Assembly: GCA_028280105.1 (NCBI GenBank)
Contig: JANQML010000003.1
Coordinates: 1-50,518, forward strand
Source: Desulfobacula sp.
GTDB taxonomy: Bacteria; Desulfobacterota; Desulfobacteria; Desulfobacterales; Desulfobacteraceae
Length of the DNA stretch: 50,518 bases
Direction of reading: 5' to 3'
Shown: positions 7,966-14,878 of the stretch, one piece after another
Layout of the letters: each line of letters starts with the position of its first letter
How positions within the stretch are numbered: the stretch's first letter is position 1
The notes under the pieces: model-generated
The model's database searches: none
What the model was told of the DNA's origin: nothing
Seen by the model: only the letters and a program-made list of their open reading frames with translations
Position numbers and translations under genes: made by a program

Positions 7966-8865
7966 TCAATTGCCGGCAAACATAACATTCATAGGATGAT
8001 TATCAGCAAGCGATAAATTTCTGTTGTTAATCATAAGATCATATCGGTTATAGATATCTACAGCCCCCTGTGCTGGTGCGATATGCCGGATAAATCTTAA
8101 AGGACCTGCAAAAAGAAAATCCATCCCAAAAGCAGCACAAAATCCAAGGGTTGATGCTAAGCATACTGTAAAGTCCGCATTACTTCTCGACCTCAGGGCA
8201 TCCCATATTTGCAGCCCATTACAGGGGGCACCACCAACCGGAAGTCCTGTGTCTTCCCGTACTTCCTTTCCAATTTGACAGGCCATTTTCACAGAGGCCT
8301 CATCTAAGAAACCAATATCCAAAAGCAACTTTTTGTGAAGATTCTGTGGCAACTTTTTCTTGATCTCATCTATAATTTCAATGGCCGAGTCAGTACCATA
8401 GTTTGAAGTGTCTATAGCACTGACAATAATTGCTGCAGGAGGGTGGTTGATGACGGCTTCCAACTCTTCATCAGGAGAATCAACCCCGATGGAATTATAT
8501 ACGGTTTTCTGAAGGGCGTTTGATTGGTAGGCTTGTTTAAGTCCTGCGATACGAACATCGCTGTCGCTGCCATCAACCAGGAAAGGGATATCAAACTGAT
8601 TGGCCGTAAAATCGATCTGCTTTTTTATCGCTGCTTCAGTATCTGCAACAACATCAATAAATACCGGTACTGAGACACTTTTTCCCGCACCAGCATTATC
8701 AGATATTTGTTTTTTAGCCATATCCTCATTAAACGTACCTGTCTCAGAATCCATTAACAGAGTTTGCCCCTCAAAAAAGATGGTACCAAAAAGGATGGTC
8801 GGATTCATGCCCAATTGACCACCAAGCGTGTAGTCTCCCACTTTAACTTCTATACACTTGTTCAT
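7966..8865 (-). CDS. MtrH-family methyltransferase (methylcorrinoid/tetrahydrofolate type)
   Basis: This 299-residue protein belongs to the MtrH family, whose archetype is the H subunit of methyl-tetrahydromethanopterin:CoM methyltransferase, a TIM barrel. Features include VGDYTLGGQLGMNPTILFGT, DIGFLDEASVKMACQI and LPVGGAPCNG. Stand-alone bacterial members act as the second methyltransferase in corrinoid systems, passing a methyl group between a corrinoid protein and tetrahydrofolate. Its ATG follows the stop of the corrinoid gene directly (TAAATG), and its ribosome-binding site AAAGGAGG lies inside that gene, so translation is probably coupled. Here it likely serves as MT II, delivering methyl groups to the C1 pathway. 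The exact substrate is unknown. Confidence 0.85.
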   Translation of the reverse strand: MNKCIEVKVGDYTLGGQLGMNPTILFGTIFFEGQTLLMDSETGTFNEDMAKKQISDNAGAGKSVSVPVFIDVVADTEAAIKKQIDFTANQFDIPFLVDGSDSDVRIAGLKQAYQSNALQKTVYNSIGVDSPDEELEAVINHPPAAIIVSAIDTSNYGTDSAIEIIDEIKKKLPQNLHKKLLLDIGFLDEASVKMACQIGKEVREDTGLPVGGAPCNGLQIWDALRSRSNADFTVCLASTLGFCAAFGMDFLFAGPLRFIRHIAPAQGAVDIYNRYDLMINNRNLSLADNHPMNVMFAGN

Positions 8866-9504
8866 TTAGGCCTCCTTTGGGAACCAATCTTTTAATATGG
8901 AGACAGCTTCGCCTGCATCGTTTGCATATCCGTCAGCCTTTATAATCCGACTCGCCTTATCAGCATCGACAGCAGCGCCGCCAACAATGATTTTGATTTG
9001 ATTACGCTTGCCGGAATTGTCAAGTTTTTCAGATATCTTTTGAGCCTGTTTAACACCGGCACTGGTCATTACCGAGAGCCCTATAAAATCGACACCTTCA
9101 TCGGCAGCTGCAATGAACTTGTCGAGGGCGACTGATTTACCCAGGTCTTTGACCTTGAATCCGTTGGCCTCAAGCATAATTTGAACAATATTCTTTCCAT
9201 TGTCCTGGGTGTTGCCTTTAACCAGACCGATCACACCTTTTGCTCTTGGTTCTGAGTCAGTATCGGGAATGTGTGGTTTTACTCTGGCCATGGCAGCATT
9301 GAAAATCCGGGACGAGATCAACATGTCCGGAACAAAATACTGTTTTTTTTCATATCGCTGTCCGACTTTATCCATGCCAAGACAGAGGCCTTTTAAAATA
9401 ATCTGGGTGGCGGGAATTTCATCCTGTATGGCTTTTTCGGTCAATTCAATCGTTTCCGGCCCCTTTAATTCTTCCAATGCATTGGCAATCTCTTCAAGTA
9501 TCAT
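8866..9504 (-). CDS. Corrinoid (methyltransferase) protein with altered cobalt-ligand motif
   Basis: This 212-residue protein has the two domains of methyltransferase corrinoid proteins. A helical cap occupies about residues 1-85 (YEKKQYFVPDMLISSRIFNA) and a Rossmann B12-binding domain about 88-212 (GFKVKDLG, GLSVMT, IIVGGAAVD, ADGYANDA). The usual motif D-x-H-x-x-G, whose His binds cobalt from below, is replaced by N98-T99-Q100-D101-N102-G103, followed by a normal KNIV. The lower axial His is therefore missing and Gln is in its place. The rest of the domain is intact, so this is divergence rather than decay. AAGGAGG sits 5 bases before the ATG. It should carry methyl groups between its two operon partners. 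Confidence 0.85.
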   Translation of the reverse strand: MILEEIANALEELKGPETIELTEKAIQDEIPATQIILKGLCLGMDKVGQRYEKKQYFVPDMLISSRIFNAAMARVKPHIPDTDSEPRAKGVIGLVKGNTQDNGKNIVQIMLEANGFKVKDLGKSVALDKFIAAADEGVDFIGLSVMTSAGVKQAQKISEKLDNSGKRNQIKIIVGGAAVDADKASRIIKADGYANDAGEAVSILKDWFPKEA

Positions 9505-9514
9505 ACAATCCTCC

Positions 9515-10552
9515 TTAGTTTAGCGGATAGCTGTGTCTGTTTGCTGTTTCTATCATTGCATGGAGATTCTCATCCGGCACATCGTATCCCGTGTCGCACC
9601 CGGCAGCCAAAACAAATCCCCCCTTGGGGCCTGCAGTTTTAATGCATCGTACAGAGGCATCTTTGACATCCTCAGGTGTGCCGTATAGAAGAACATCAAT
9701 GGGATTAACGTTCCCGATCAAACATATTTTGTCACCAATACTGCTTTTGCAGTCAAACAGGCTTGGCAGGATATCCCCATGAAAGGCAAACGCACCGGTT
9801 TCCGGCAGTTTATTCCAGATAGGCTGTGAAAACGTGCAGACATGAATAATGGGTACCCGTTCTTTTGACTTGATATGGTTAAAAATTTTCTGCTGATAGG
9901 GCAGGGCCCACTCAAGGTACATCTCCGGCGGAATCACATCGCAGCTGCAAAGCGGTTCGAGCATGTTTATTGCCAGTGCGCCATGATCAATGAGAATATC
10001 TGAATAGCGGATGATTTCATTGGTGCTTTTTTCCATCAGGGCTTTGAAATAGTCTGGATTGCTTTTCATGTCATCCATGGCTCCGGCAAGACCTCTTAGC
10101 TCCAAAGCGGTCGTGAAAGGACCACTGATACAGACACCGACCACCGCCGTACTGCCATGTTCACGGTTGAGGATCTCAATTTCTTTTGCAACGGCTGAAA
10201 CCCGCCCTTTATTGATGTCAACATTACCCAGTTGGTCCAAATCAGGGTTTTGTTCCAGTATCCGGTCTTCCATGACGGGGATTTCTTCTTCAAGGTATTC
10301 AAGTGTGCACCCCAAAGCTTCTGCCTCTACATTCAAACCCGTCCCGGCTATCAGGGCATCCCCGCCAAATTTCTTGAATGATGTCAATTTTGCCTGGGCC
10401 ATTGTATCCGGATCGTGCAGGACCTCACGTGTGGCCGGTGCATCGATCTCCTTCAATGCACGGATCATCAGCACAGGAATTACGGGTACCCTGTCTGGTT
10501 CTTTTAATTGAATAGCGGTTGCGATTCTTTCTAATGAGCTCATTGTAGACAT
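9515..10552 (-). CDS. UroD/MtaA-family corrinoid methyltransferase
   Basis: This 345-residue TIM-barrel protein is of the uroporphyrinogen decarboxylase superfamily, in the methyltransferase branch (MtaA, MtbA, CmuA and O-demethylase types). It has the zinc site H-x-C-xn-C of that branch: H237 and C239 (IIHVCTF) and C319 (LAAGCDTG). True UroD decarboxylases lack this site. It is the first gene of a three-gene operon with a corrinoid protein and an MtrH-type enzyme, 10 bases apart. It probably acts as MT I, moving a methyl group from a methylated substrate to the corrinoid protein. There is no MttB- or MtaB-type gene nearby, so this protein is the only substrate-side candidate. GGAGGG precedes the ATG. 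The substrate cannot be read from sequence. Confidence 0.85.
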   Translation of the reverse strand: MSTMSSLERIATAIQLKEPDRVPVIPVLMIRALKEIDAPATREVLHDPDTMAQAKLTSFKKFGGDALIAGTGLNVEAEALGCTLEYLEEEIPVMEDRILEQNPDLDQLGNVDINKGRVSAVAKEIEILNREHGSTAVVGVCISGPFTTALELRGLAGAMDDMKSNPDYFKALMEKSTNEIIRYSDILIDHGALAINMLEPLCSCDVIPPEMYLEWALPYQQKIFNHIKSKERVPIIHVCTFSQPIWNKLPETGAFAFHGDILPSLFDCKSSIGDKICLIGNVNPIDVLLYGTPEDVKDASVRCIKTAGPKGGFVLAAGCDTGYDVPDENLHAMIETANRHSYPLN

Positions 10553-10585
10553 AATGTTGTCCCTCCATTTAAATATTAAACAATA

Positions 10586-10632
10586 ACGTAATTGTATTGT
10601 CTGATGTATGAGGATACCAATACGTAACTGTA
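10586..10632 (-). promoter_or_regulatory. Paired operator-like repeats upstream of the methyltransferase operon
   Basis: The 11-mer ACGTAAYTGTA occurs at 10586-10596 (Y is T) and at 10622-10632 (Y is C). The copies lie 36 bases apart in the same orientation, between merR and the UroD-type gene. A third copy, inverted, lies at the merR start (11167-11177). The left site sits in a wider dyad (ACAATA and TATTGT). The likely reader is the adjacent MerR protein; this is inferred from position. Confidence 0.55.
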
Positions 10633-10676
10633 TGGTTTGTGGCCGATCCTCCTATTAAACTAACTTAAACTCTGTT

Positions 10677-11162
10677 TTACATTATTGCGCCGAATGGTGA
10701 GGGCACAAGATCCCACTTCCTCACAACATCACATGCAGAACAGTTTTCTCTATTTGGTTTTTTCTGGCAGCCTTTGCATTCGTTTACAAGAGATATGGCA
10801 TTGGAGATTTCTTTTTTGAGATCCTGATATTCTCGTATCTTCTTTTCAGTCAGTTCCTGCTGTTTCGTCAATCTTTCAACTACAAGTTTGTAAGCATCGT
10901 CTCCAGTGGCATTTTCTTTTCTGATCATATAAAGCGCCTTGATCTCTTTGAGTGTCAGGCCTAAGTCTTTTAATTTTTTTATGAATTTAACTTTTTCAAC
11001 AATATTGGGATCGAAAAGATAAAAACCACCGTCACTGCGATCAGAATAACTGATAAAATCCTCTTCCAGGTAATACCGGACGGTCCTAACCGTTGTACCT
11101 GCCTGTTGAGCCACTTCACCAATTTTTAACAATGTTTGATTGGTTTTCATACAAAACACCAT
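10677..11162 (-). CDS. MerR-family regulator with C-terminal four-cysteine cluster
   Basis: This 161-residue protein has an N-terminal MerR winged helix (residues 11-75, KIGEVAQQAGTTVRTVRYY), a coiled-coil dimerisation helix (about 85-126) and a tail with Cys129, Cys132, Cys141 and Cys144 (two C-x2-C pairs). The cysteines could bind a metal or an Fe-S cluster and make the regulator redox- or metal-sensitive. Start may be ATG 11160-11162 or the Met four codons later. It lies directly upstream of the methyltransferase operon on the same strand, with shared 11-mer sites in both upstream regions, so it probably controls that operon and itself. Confidence 0.85.
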   Translation of the reverse strand: MVFCMKTNQTLLKIGEVAQQAGTTVRTVRYYLEEDFISYSDRSDGGFYLFDPNIVEKVKFIKKLKDLGLTLKEIKALYMIRKENATGDDAYKLVVERLTKQQELTEKKIREYQDLKKEISNAISLVNECKGCQKKPNRENCSACDVVRKWDLVPSPFGAIM

Positions 11163-11166
11163 ACTG

Positions 11167-11183
11167 TACAGTTACGTTACTGT
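11167..11183 (-). promoter_or_regulatory. Operator-like dyad at the merR start
   Basis: TACAGTTACGT (11167-11177) is the inverted form of the 11-mer found twice upstream of the methyltransferase operon. It lies in a dyad ACAGT and ACTGT (11168-11172 and 11179-11183) immediately before the merR start codon. Autoregulation by MerR is the likely reading. Confidence 0.5.
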
Positions 11184-11317
11184 CAAATTAAATTTTTAAA
11201 AGATTTCATTTTGGAATAAGACAAGATAAAAAAAATCGCAACCTGGTTAACTTTAAGGGAAAGTTAACCAGAGATCTATAAAGAATTTCACATGGTGAGT
11301 ACAAATTTTGAAAGGAA

Positions 11318-11704
11318 CTATATTGTTTTTTGGGTATTTTCTTTAAACCAGCGGGTAAAGCCTTTCAAAGTATAGTCGCCTTTACCCAGATTTTCAAAAA
11401 CGATCACTCTTTCCTCCGGAGAAACAACGAAATCCCAACCGTGCAATCGCAAAAACAGGCGCGATACAACATAGGCTGTTCTTTTATTTCCATCTGAAAA
11501 CCCATGGTTTTTTGCTAATCCAAATGCATAAGAAGCGGCTAATTCAGGAATATCAGGAGAACTATATGCTATGAGGTTTTTGGGTTTATTAATAGCGCTT
11601 TCAATAAGTCCGATATCCCTTATTCCATTCGCCCCTCCGTGTTCCTGGATTTGTAGGTCATGTATGACAAGAACTGTTTCAAGTTCGATCCAAGTACAGT
11701 TCAT
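11318..11704 (-). CDS. Doc-type (Fic fold) death-on-curing toxin
   Basis: This 128-residue Fic/Doc protein has the core motif in the form HGFSDGNKR (family H-x-F-x-D-G-N-K-R) at residues 66-74, and the N-terminal GIRDIGLIESAINKP segment typical of Doc. Doc phosphorylates EF-Tu and halts translation. Its ATG overlaps the antitoxin stop by four bases. The gene is full length with all motif residues present. Confidence 0.88.
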   Translation of the reverse strand: MNCTWIELETVLVIHDLQIQEHGGANGIRDIGLIESAINKPKNLIAYSSPDIPELAASYAFGLAKNHGFSDGNKRTAYVVSRLFLRLHGWDFVVSPEERVIVFENLGKGDYTLKGFTRWFKENTQKTI

Positions 11705-11931
11705 CTTTTGGACAATTCTCTTAAAAGGTCTTTGTCTTGCTGCATTATTTTCTCAGCTTCTGCAACTTGTTTGGAAAAATTTTCATTATAGCCGCTTAAT
11801 CGGTAGCCGCCATCTGCAGTCTCCGTAAAATAGAGCGTTTCACCTTCATTAACCCGCAATCTTGCCAAAGATTCTTTTGGTAATACAACACCAAGCGAAT
11901 TACCAATCTTTCTTACTTTTAATTCCAACAT
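11701..11931 (-). CDS. AbrB/MazE-type antitoxin partner of Doc
   Basis: This 76-residue protein has an N-terminal SpoVT/AbrB swapped-hairpin domain (LKVRKIGNSLGVVLPKESL) and a helical C-terminus (FSKQVAEAEKIMQQDKDLL) that should wrap the Doc toxin. GGAGG lies 6 bases before the ATG. An inverted repeat immediately upstream (11944-11967) is a plausible operator. Classic Phd antitoxins have a different fold; AbrB-Doc pairings are common in anaerobes. Confidence 0.85.
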   Translation of the reverse strand: MLELKVRKIGNSLGVVLPKESLARLRVNEGETLYFTETADGGYRLSGYNENFSKQVAEAEKIMQQDKDLLRELSKR

Positions 11932-11943
11932 ATTTCACCTCCA

Positions 11944-11967
11944 ATGTTATAACTATTGTAATAACAT
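11944..11967 (-). promoter_or_regulatory. Inverted-repeat operator of the AbrB-Doc module
   Basis: ATGTTAT (11944-11950) and ATAACAT (11961-11967) form a perfect 7-bp inverted repeat with a 10-bp centre, 12 bases upstream of the antitoxin start. AbrB-type antitoxins bind such sites. Function is inferred. Confidence 0.5.
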
Positions 11968-12059
11968 GCTTTTAAAATAGCAACCATGATTTTGAACAAA
12001 GCATTATAGGCGAATAATATACTTTTTTATAAAACTAAAACGGTAAAAAATGTAAATAT

Positions 12060-12149
12060 GGGCGGAACCGGATCAACAATTTTGACAGTTTTTGGTATGA
12101 ATGGCGCATGGGGCCTGAATCAGATAAAAACCCGGTCGAGGATATATAA
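12060..12149 (+). pseudogene. Second rhodanese 3' remnant
   Basis: The frame ending at TAA 12147-12149 reads GRNRINNFDSFWYEWRMGPE and then DKNPVEDI. This parallels the rhodanese fragment at 4574-4765 (GWDRISNFDSSWYEW), and the DNA matches over blocks such as CAATTTTGACAG and TGGTATGAATGG. The catalytic loop is absent. It is a short relic showing that related rhodanese genes once sat at both places, or that one copy was duplicated with neighbouring DNA. Confidence 0.55.
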
Positions 12150-12213
12150 ACCAGATATAGCCGGGGCCGGTTCAGTTATACCGGCGCCTGGATATTATCT
12201 GATAAAGATATTT

Positions 12214-12952
12214 TTAATCATTATCTTCAATTTTCAATATCATTTCAGGACATTTTTTCACTTCTTCGTCTTCTTTTTGCAACTCGCTTTCATACTCTTC
12301 ATTTTCAAGGTAAACCTGTGGCATTCGGCAATTATTCCCAAACAGAACGCATTTTGTCGGTTTTTCGGGATTACGATTTAAAAAAGTGGAAACAAATTGT
12401 TTTTTTATATTAAAATCCTGAACAATTTTATTGATAATGTTTTTGTGAACCACCACCTCTGCGCCGCTTATGTCATCAAATTTGACCTTAATCAAATTCT
12501 GTTTTTTTAATTCTCTGAGTTCCTGTGCGTGTTGCTGATCCATTGGCATTTCCTTTTTTATTTCAACAAGATTGTCTTTAAAAATCATTGTTTCAGATTT
12601 TACAGTCACTTCATTGATTGTTTTATAAAGTTGATCAATATCATACGGCTTTTCTATGTAATCATCCATTCCTATTTCTAAATATTTGTCACTGAACCAG
12701 GGATTGGCTGTCAACGCTACAATCGGGAGATATTTCAACTCTTGTCTGATTAATCTTGCTGCATCCCAACCATTCATGCCGGGCAGATCAATAGTCCATA
12801 AGGCACAGGTCGTACTCTCCTTCATTTGCTTTAGCTAAATCAAAAGCCTTTCGGCCACTGGAAATCATATCAAACTCAAATTCCCAGTCTTCCATTAAAA
12901 TTTTATTGATCTCCTGGTGGGCTCTATCATCTTCTGCGATTAGAATTTTCAT
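12214..12952 (-). pseudogene. CheY-like response regulator with frameshift and unknown C-terminus
   Basis: From ATG 12950-12952 the minus strand encodes the start of a receiver domain (MKILIAEDDRAHQEINKIL), reaching the phospho-acceptor segment LCLMDY before a TGA. The other frame continues with IDLPGMNGWDAARLIRQE, VALTAN and EKPYDIDQLYKTI, the rest of the receiver including the Thr and Lys switch residues. One extra T in the sequence for MDID explains the break, near 12797. The last 110 residues are charged, with two cysteines (NNCRMP) and an acidic helix (YESELQKEDEEVKKC), and match no family I know. A real mutation or a sequencing error are both possible. Confidence 0.65.
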
Positions 12953-12977
12953 ATTTTAATACCCGTTTTTATGAAAA

Positions 12978-13271
12978 TCACATTAAATTTCTGTCAATAT
13001 CCATTTTCCCATGCAAAATACCAATAATATCAATACGGTTGTCTGAGATAAAATAAAAAATGATGTGCTTTTGTACAGGAAAAGAATAGTATCCGGGACC
13101 AATTTCAGACCGTTGTCTTCCAAGTTCCGGATCAGCCGCAAGCTGGTTCAACTTATCCTCAATATTTTGAAGGTATTTTTCAGCTTGATTTTCGCTCCGG
13201 TTTTCGACCGTATAGTTCCAGATTTCTATTAAATCCGATTTTGCTGAAGGCGTGAGACGGAATTCATTCAT
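12978..13271 (-). CDS. ParE/RelE-family toxin
   Basis: This 97-residue toxin of the ParE type starts FRLTPSAKSDLIEIWNYT and contains PELGRQRSEIGPGYYSFPV, both family signatures. ParE poisons DNA gyrase; related RelE proteins cleave mRNA, and sequence alone favours ParE. I chose the ATG at 13269-13271, which overlaps the antitoxin stop by 8 bases (GAATGAATGA), over the longer frame starting at 13286. Confidence 0.87.
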   Translation of the reverse strand: MNEFRLTPSAKSDLIEIWNYTVENRSENQAEKYLQNIEDKLNQLAADPELGRQRSEIGPGYYSFPVQKHIIFYFISDNRIDIIGILHGKMDIDRNLM

Positions 13272-13512
13272 TCCTGGCCTCAGCAATAATTTCGTTCACG
13301 GACTGGTTAACAAATTCTCCCTGTCTGGCTTGCTCAGCACCAGTTGATAATCGTTTTTTCAACATTTCAAGTTTCATATGCTGTACCAGTTCTTCATTTT
13401 TTTCCCAGAACCGCAACGCATCCCGGATTACCTCACTGGAATTGTTGTAATAACCTGATGCTACTCTCTGCTTAACTCTGGCTTCAAGCTCCGGTGTTAG
13501 TGAAATATGCAT
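13264..13512 (-). CDS. ParD-family antitoxin
   Basis: This 82-residue ribbon-helix-helix antitoxin (ISLTPELEARVKQRVASG, then NNSSEVIRDALRFWE) is a classic ParD. Its C-terminal helix (SVNEIIAEARNE) should bind the ParE toxin encoded immediately downstream. AGGAGG lies 5 bases before the ATG, and an inverted repeat at 13527-13553 is a likely operator. Confidence 0.88.
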   Translation of the reverse strand: MHISLTPELEARVKQRVASGYYNNSSEVIRDALRFWEKNEELVQHMKLEMLKKRLSTGAEQARQGEFVNQSVNEIIAEARNE

Positions 13513-13526
13513 AGGAACCTCCTTAT

Positions 13527-13553
13527 CTATTTGATTGTTCTATATCAAAATAG
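13527..13553 (-). promoter_or_regulatory. Operator-like inverted repeat of parDE
   Basis: CTATTTGAT (13527-13535) faces ATCAAAATAG (13544-13553). The arms are complementary apart from one bulged base. It lies just upstream of the parD ribosome-binding site, where ParD-type ribbon-helix-helix proteins autorepress. Confidence 0.4.
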
Positions 13554-13879
13554 CAGTTGTACAGACATTGTCAATCTTTGAGAAAGTGCATTTGTGGGAT
13601 TCAGGATTTTAGACCGGGGTGATGTTTTTCCAGGGCAGATTCTCTTTTCAGCCAATAATCATGTGGTTGAACCCAATGTAACCCTTTGTTCGGACGGCTT
13701 CAAATGTTTCATCGGAGCTTATCATAATTAAACACTTGACGTTTAAGGACAGCTTTATTCAAAATTTCATAGGGCGTTGCCATCGGCGAAAGTGAAAAAA
13801 ATGGTCTTGAACGCATGGAAGTAAAGCGCTGCTGCCTGTTATAATTGTCTGCCCGGATCATAAAAAAACAAATCTTCTT
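13554..13879. other. Intergenic stretch between parDE and vapBC
   Basis: No intact gene is supported. The minus strand has a 32-codon open stretch at 13601-13699 (RPNKGLHWVQPHDYWL) and a further open frame to the right. Both read protein-like but lack starts and recognisable similarity, so they are at best gene debris. No hairpins or repeats stand out. Confidence 0.3.
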
Positions 13880-13931
13880 GATATATACCAGGATACATAC
13901 TACGTTAAGATATATAACGTGATATATACCA
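13880..13931 (+). promoter_or_regulatory. vapBC promoter/operator region
   Basis: GATATATACCA occurs twice as a direct repeat (13880-13890 and 13921-13931). Between them is a perfect inverted repeat ACGTTA and TAACGT (13902-13907 and 13915-13920). The cluster ends 14 bases before the vapB start. This is typical of a VapB-autorepressed promoter; no experiment supports it here. Confidence 0.55.
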
Positions 13932-13945
13932 ATGGGGGTGGAAAT

Positions 13946-14185
13946 ATGGAACATCAAACAGCCAAAATATTTAAAAACGGACGCAGCCAGGCCGTCCGAT
14001 TGCCGAAAGAATTCCGGTTTGATGTAGAGGAAGTTTTCATTAAAAAGGTGGGGGATAAAGTGGTACTGTCTCCAAAGCCTGATTCATGGCGTGAATTTTT
14101 CTTATCCAGAGAAAAAGCTGATCCGGATTTCATGAAAGACCGTGTCGATCTTCCGCCCCAGGAAAGGCATATGTTCGATGATTAA
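13946..14185 (+). CDS. VapB-type (AbrB fold) antitoxin
   Basis: This 79-residue antitoxin starts [20 protein letters not shown], the AbrB/SpoVT pattern of VapB proteins. Its C-terminal tail (DWRE-type [13 protein letters not shown]) should block the PIN active site. I chose ATG 13946 over the upstream ATG at 13919, because GGGGGTGG precedes 13946 and the upstream residues (IYTNGGGN) fall in the operator. It overlaps vapC by 8 bases. Confidence 0.87.
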   Translation: MEHQTAKIFKNGRSQAVRLPKEFRFDVEEVFIKKVGDKVVLSPKPDSWREFFLSREKADPDFMKDRVDLPPQERHMFDD

Positions 14186-14588
14186 GTTCATGCTTGACAC
14201 CGACATATGCAGTTACATCATGAGGGAAAAACCCGTTCAGGTTTTAGAACGGTTTGATACCCATAAAATGGAGCAGTTCTGCATTTCAATAATCACATAT
14301 GCAGAGTTTAAATACGGCGTCCTCAGATCACCAAACCCTAAAAAGCATCATCGGCTTGTTAAGCATTTTATCCTCCATGTTGATATTGTCCCATGGGATC
14401 GATCCGCAGCAGACAATTACGCCGATATCAGACAGACGCTGGAGAGCCGGGGGCACACCATTGGCAACATGGATATGATGATCGCGGCCCACGCAAGAAG
14501 CCTTGGGTTTACCCTTGTTACCAACAATGAAAAGCACTTTAAACGGGTACCGGATTTGAATATTGAAAACTGGACGAAAATTGTGTGA
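14178..14588 (+). CDS. VapC-type PIN-domain ribonuclease toxin
   Basis: This 136-residue PIN-domain protein begins [15 protein letters not shown]. The acidic metal-binding residues are visible in LDTDIC, in [10 protein letters not shown] and in [11 protein letters not shown], the usual D, E, D pattern. VapC toxins cut tRNA or rRNA. The start at 14178 overlaps the vapB stop; the longer frame from 14142 reads vapB sequence in another frame. Confidence 0.88.
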   Translation: MIKFMLDTDICSYIMREKPVQVLERFDTHKMEQFCISIITYAEFKYGVLRSPNPKKHHRLVKHFILHVDIVPWDRSAADNYADIRQTLESRGHTIGNMDMMIAAHARSLGFTLVTNNEKHFKRVPDLNIENWTKIV

Positions 14589-14878
14589 CCTTTTTGCCGG
14601 TAAGGTTTGTGCAGAGGGGATCTCAGATACGAAATCATGATTTGATCAAGAATAACGGAAAATTGTGTAAATTTACTATATTTTATTGATTTCACAGCGA
14701 TTAAGCGATATTGAGGTGTCGGTAAGGTTTGTAATCGGTTAGAAAAACAGGAGATAATTGTTCGGGATCGGCTGAAGAATGGATCAGCAGCAATAACTAA
14801 TTCTTCAGACCTTTCTTTTCTGTTTTAATGTAGCACGATTCTTTCTCAATGTGTTGTTTTTATTGAAGGGATGTATAA

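Noticed and set aside
8866..9504. Corrinoid gene as a decayed pseudogene because of the missing His
   Set aside because: The frame, length, ribosome-binding site, neighbouring gene spacing and the rest of the B12 fold are intact, so divergence is more likely than decay.
10059..10511. 150-codon plus-strand frame
   Set aside because: It is antisense to the UroD/MtaA-type gene, with no ribosome-binding site and no family features.
12058..12381. 107-codon plus-strand open frame starting MGGTGSTIL
   Set aside because: It overlaps the rhodanese relic in another frame and then runs antisense to the response regulator.
13709..13957. 82-codon minus-strand frame overlapping the vapB promoter
   Set aside because: It covers the vapBC operator repeats and start, and has no recognisable family or ribosome-binding site.
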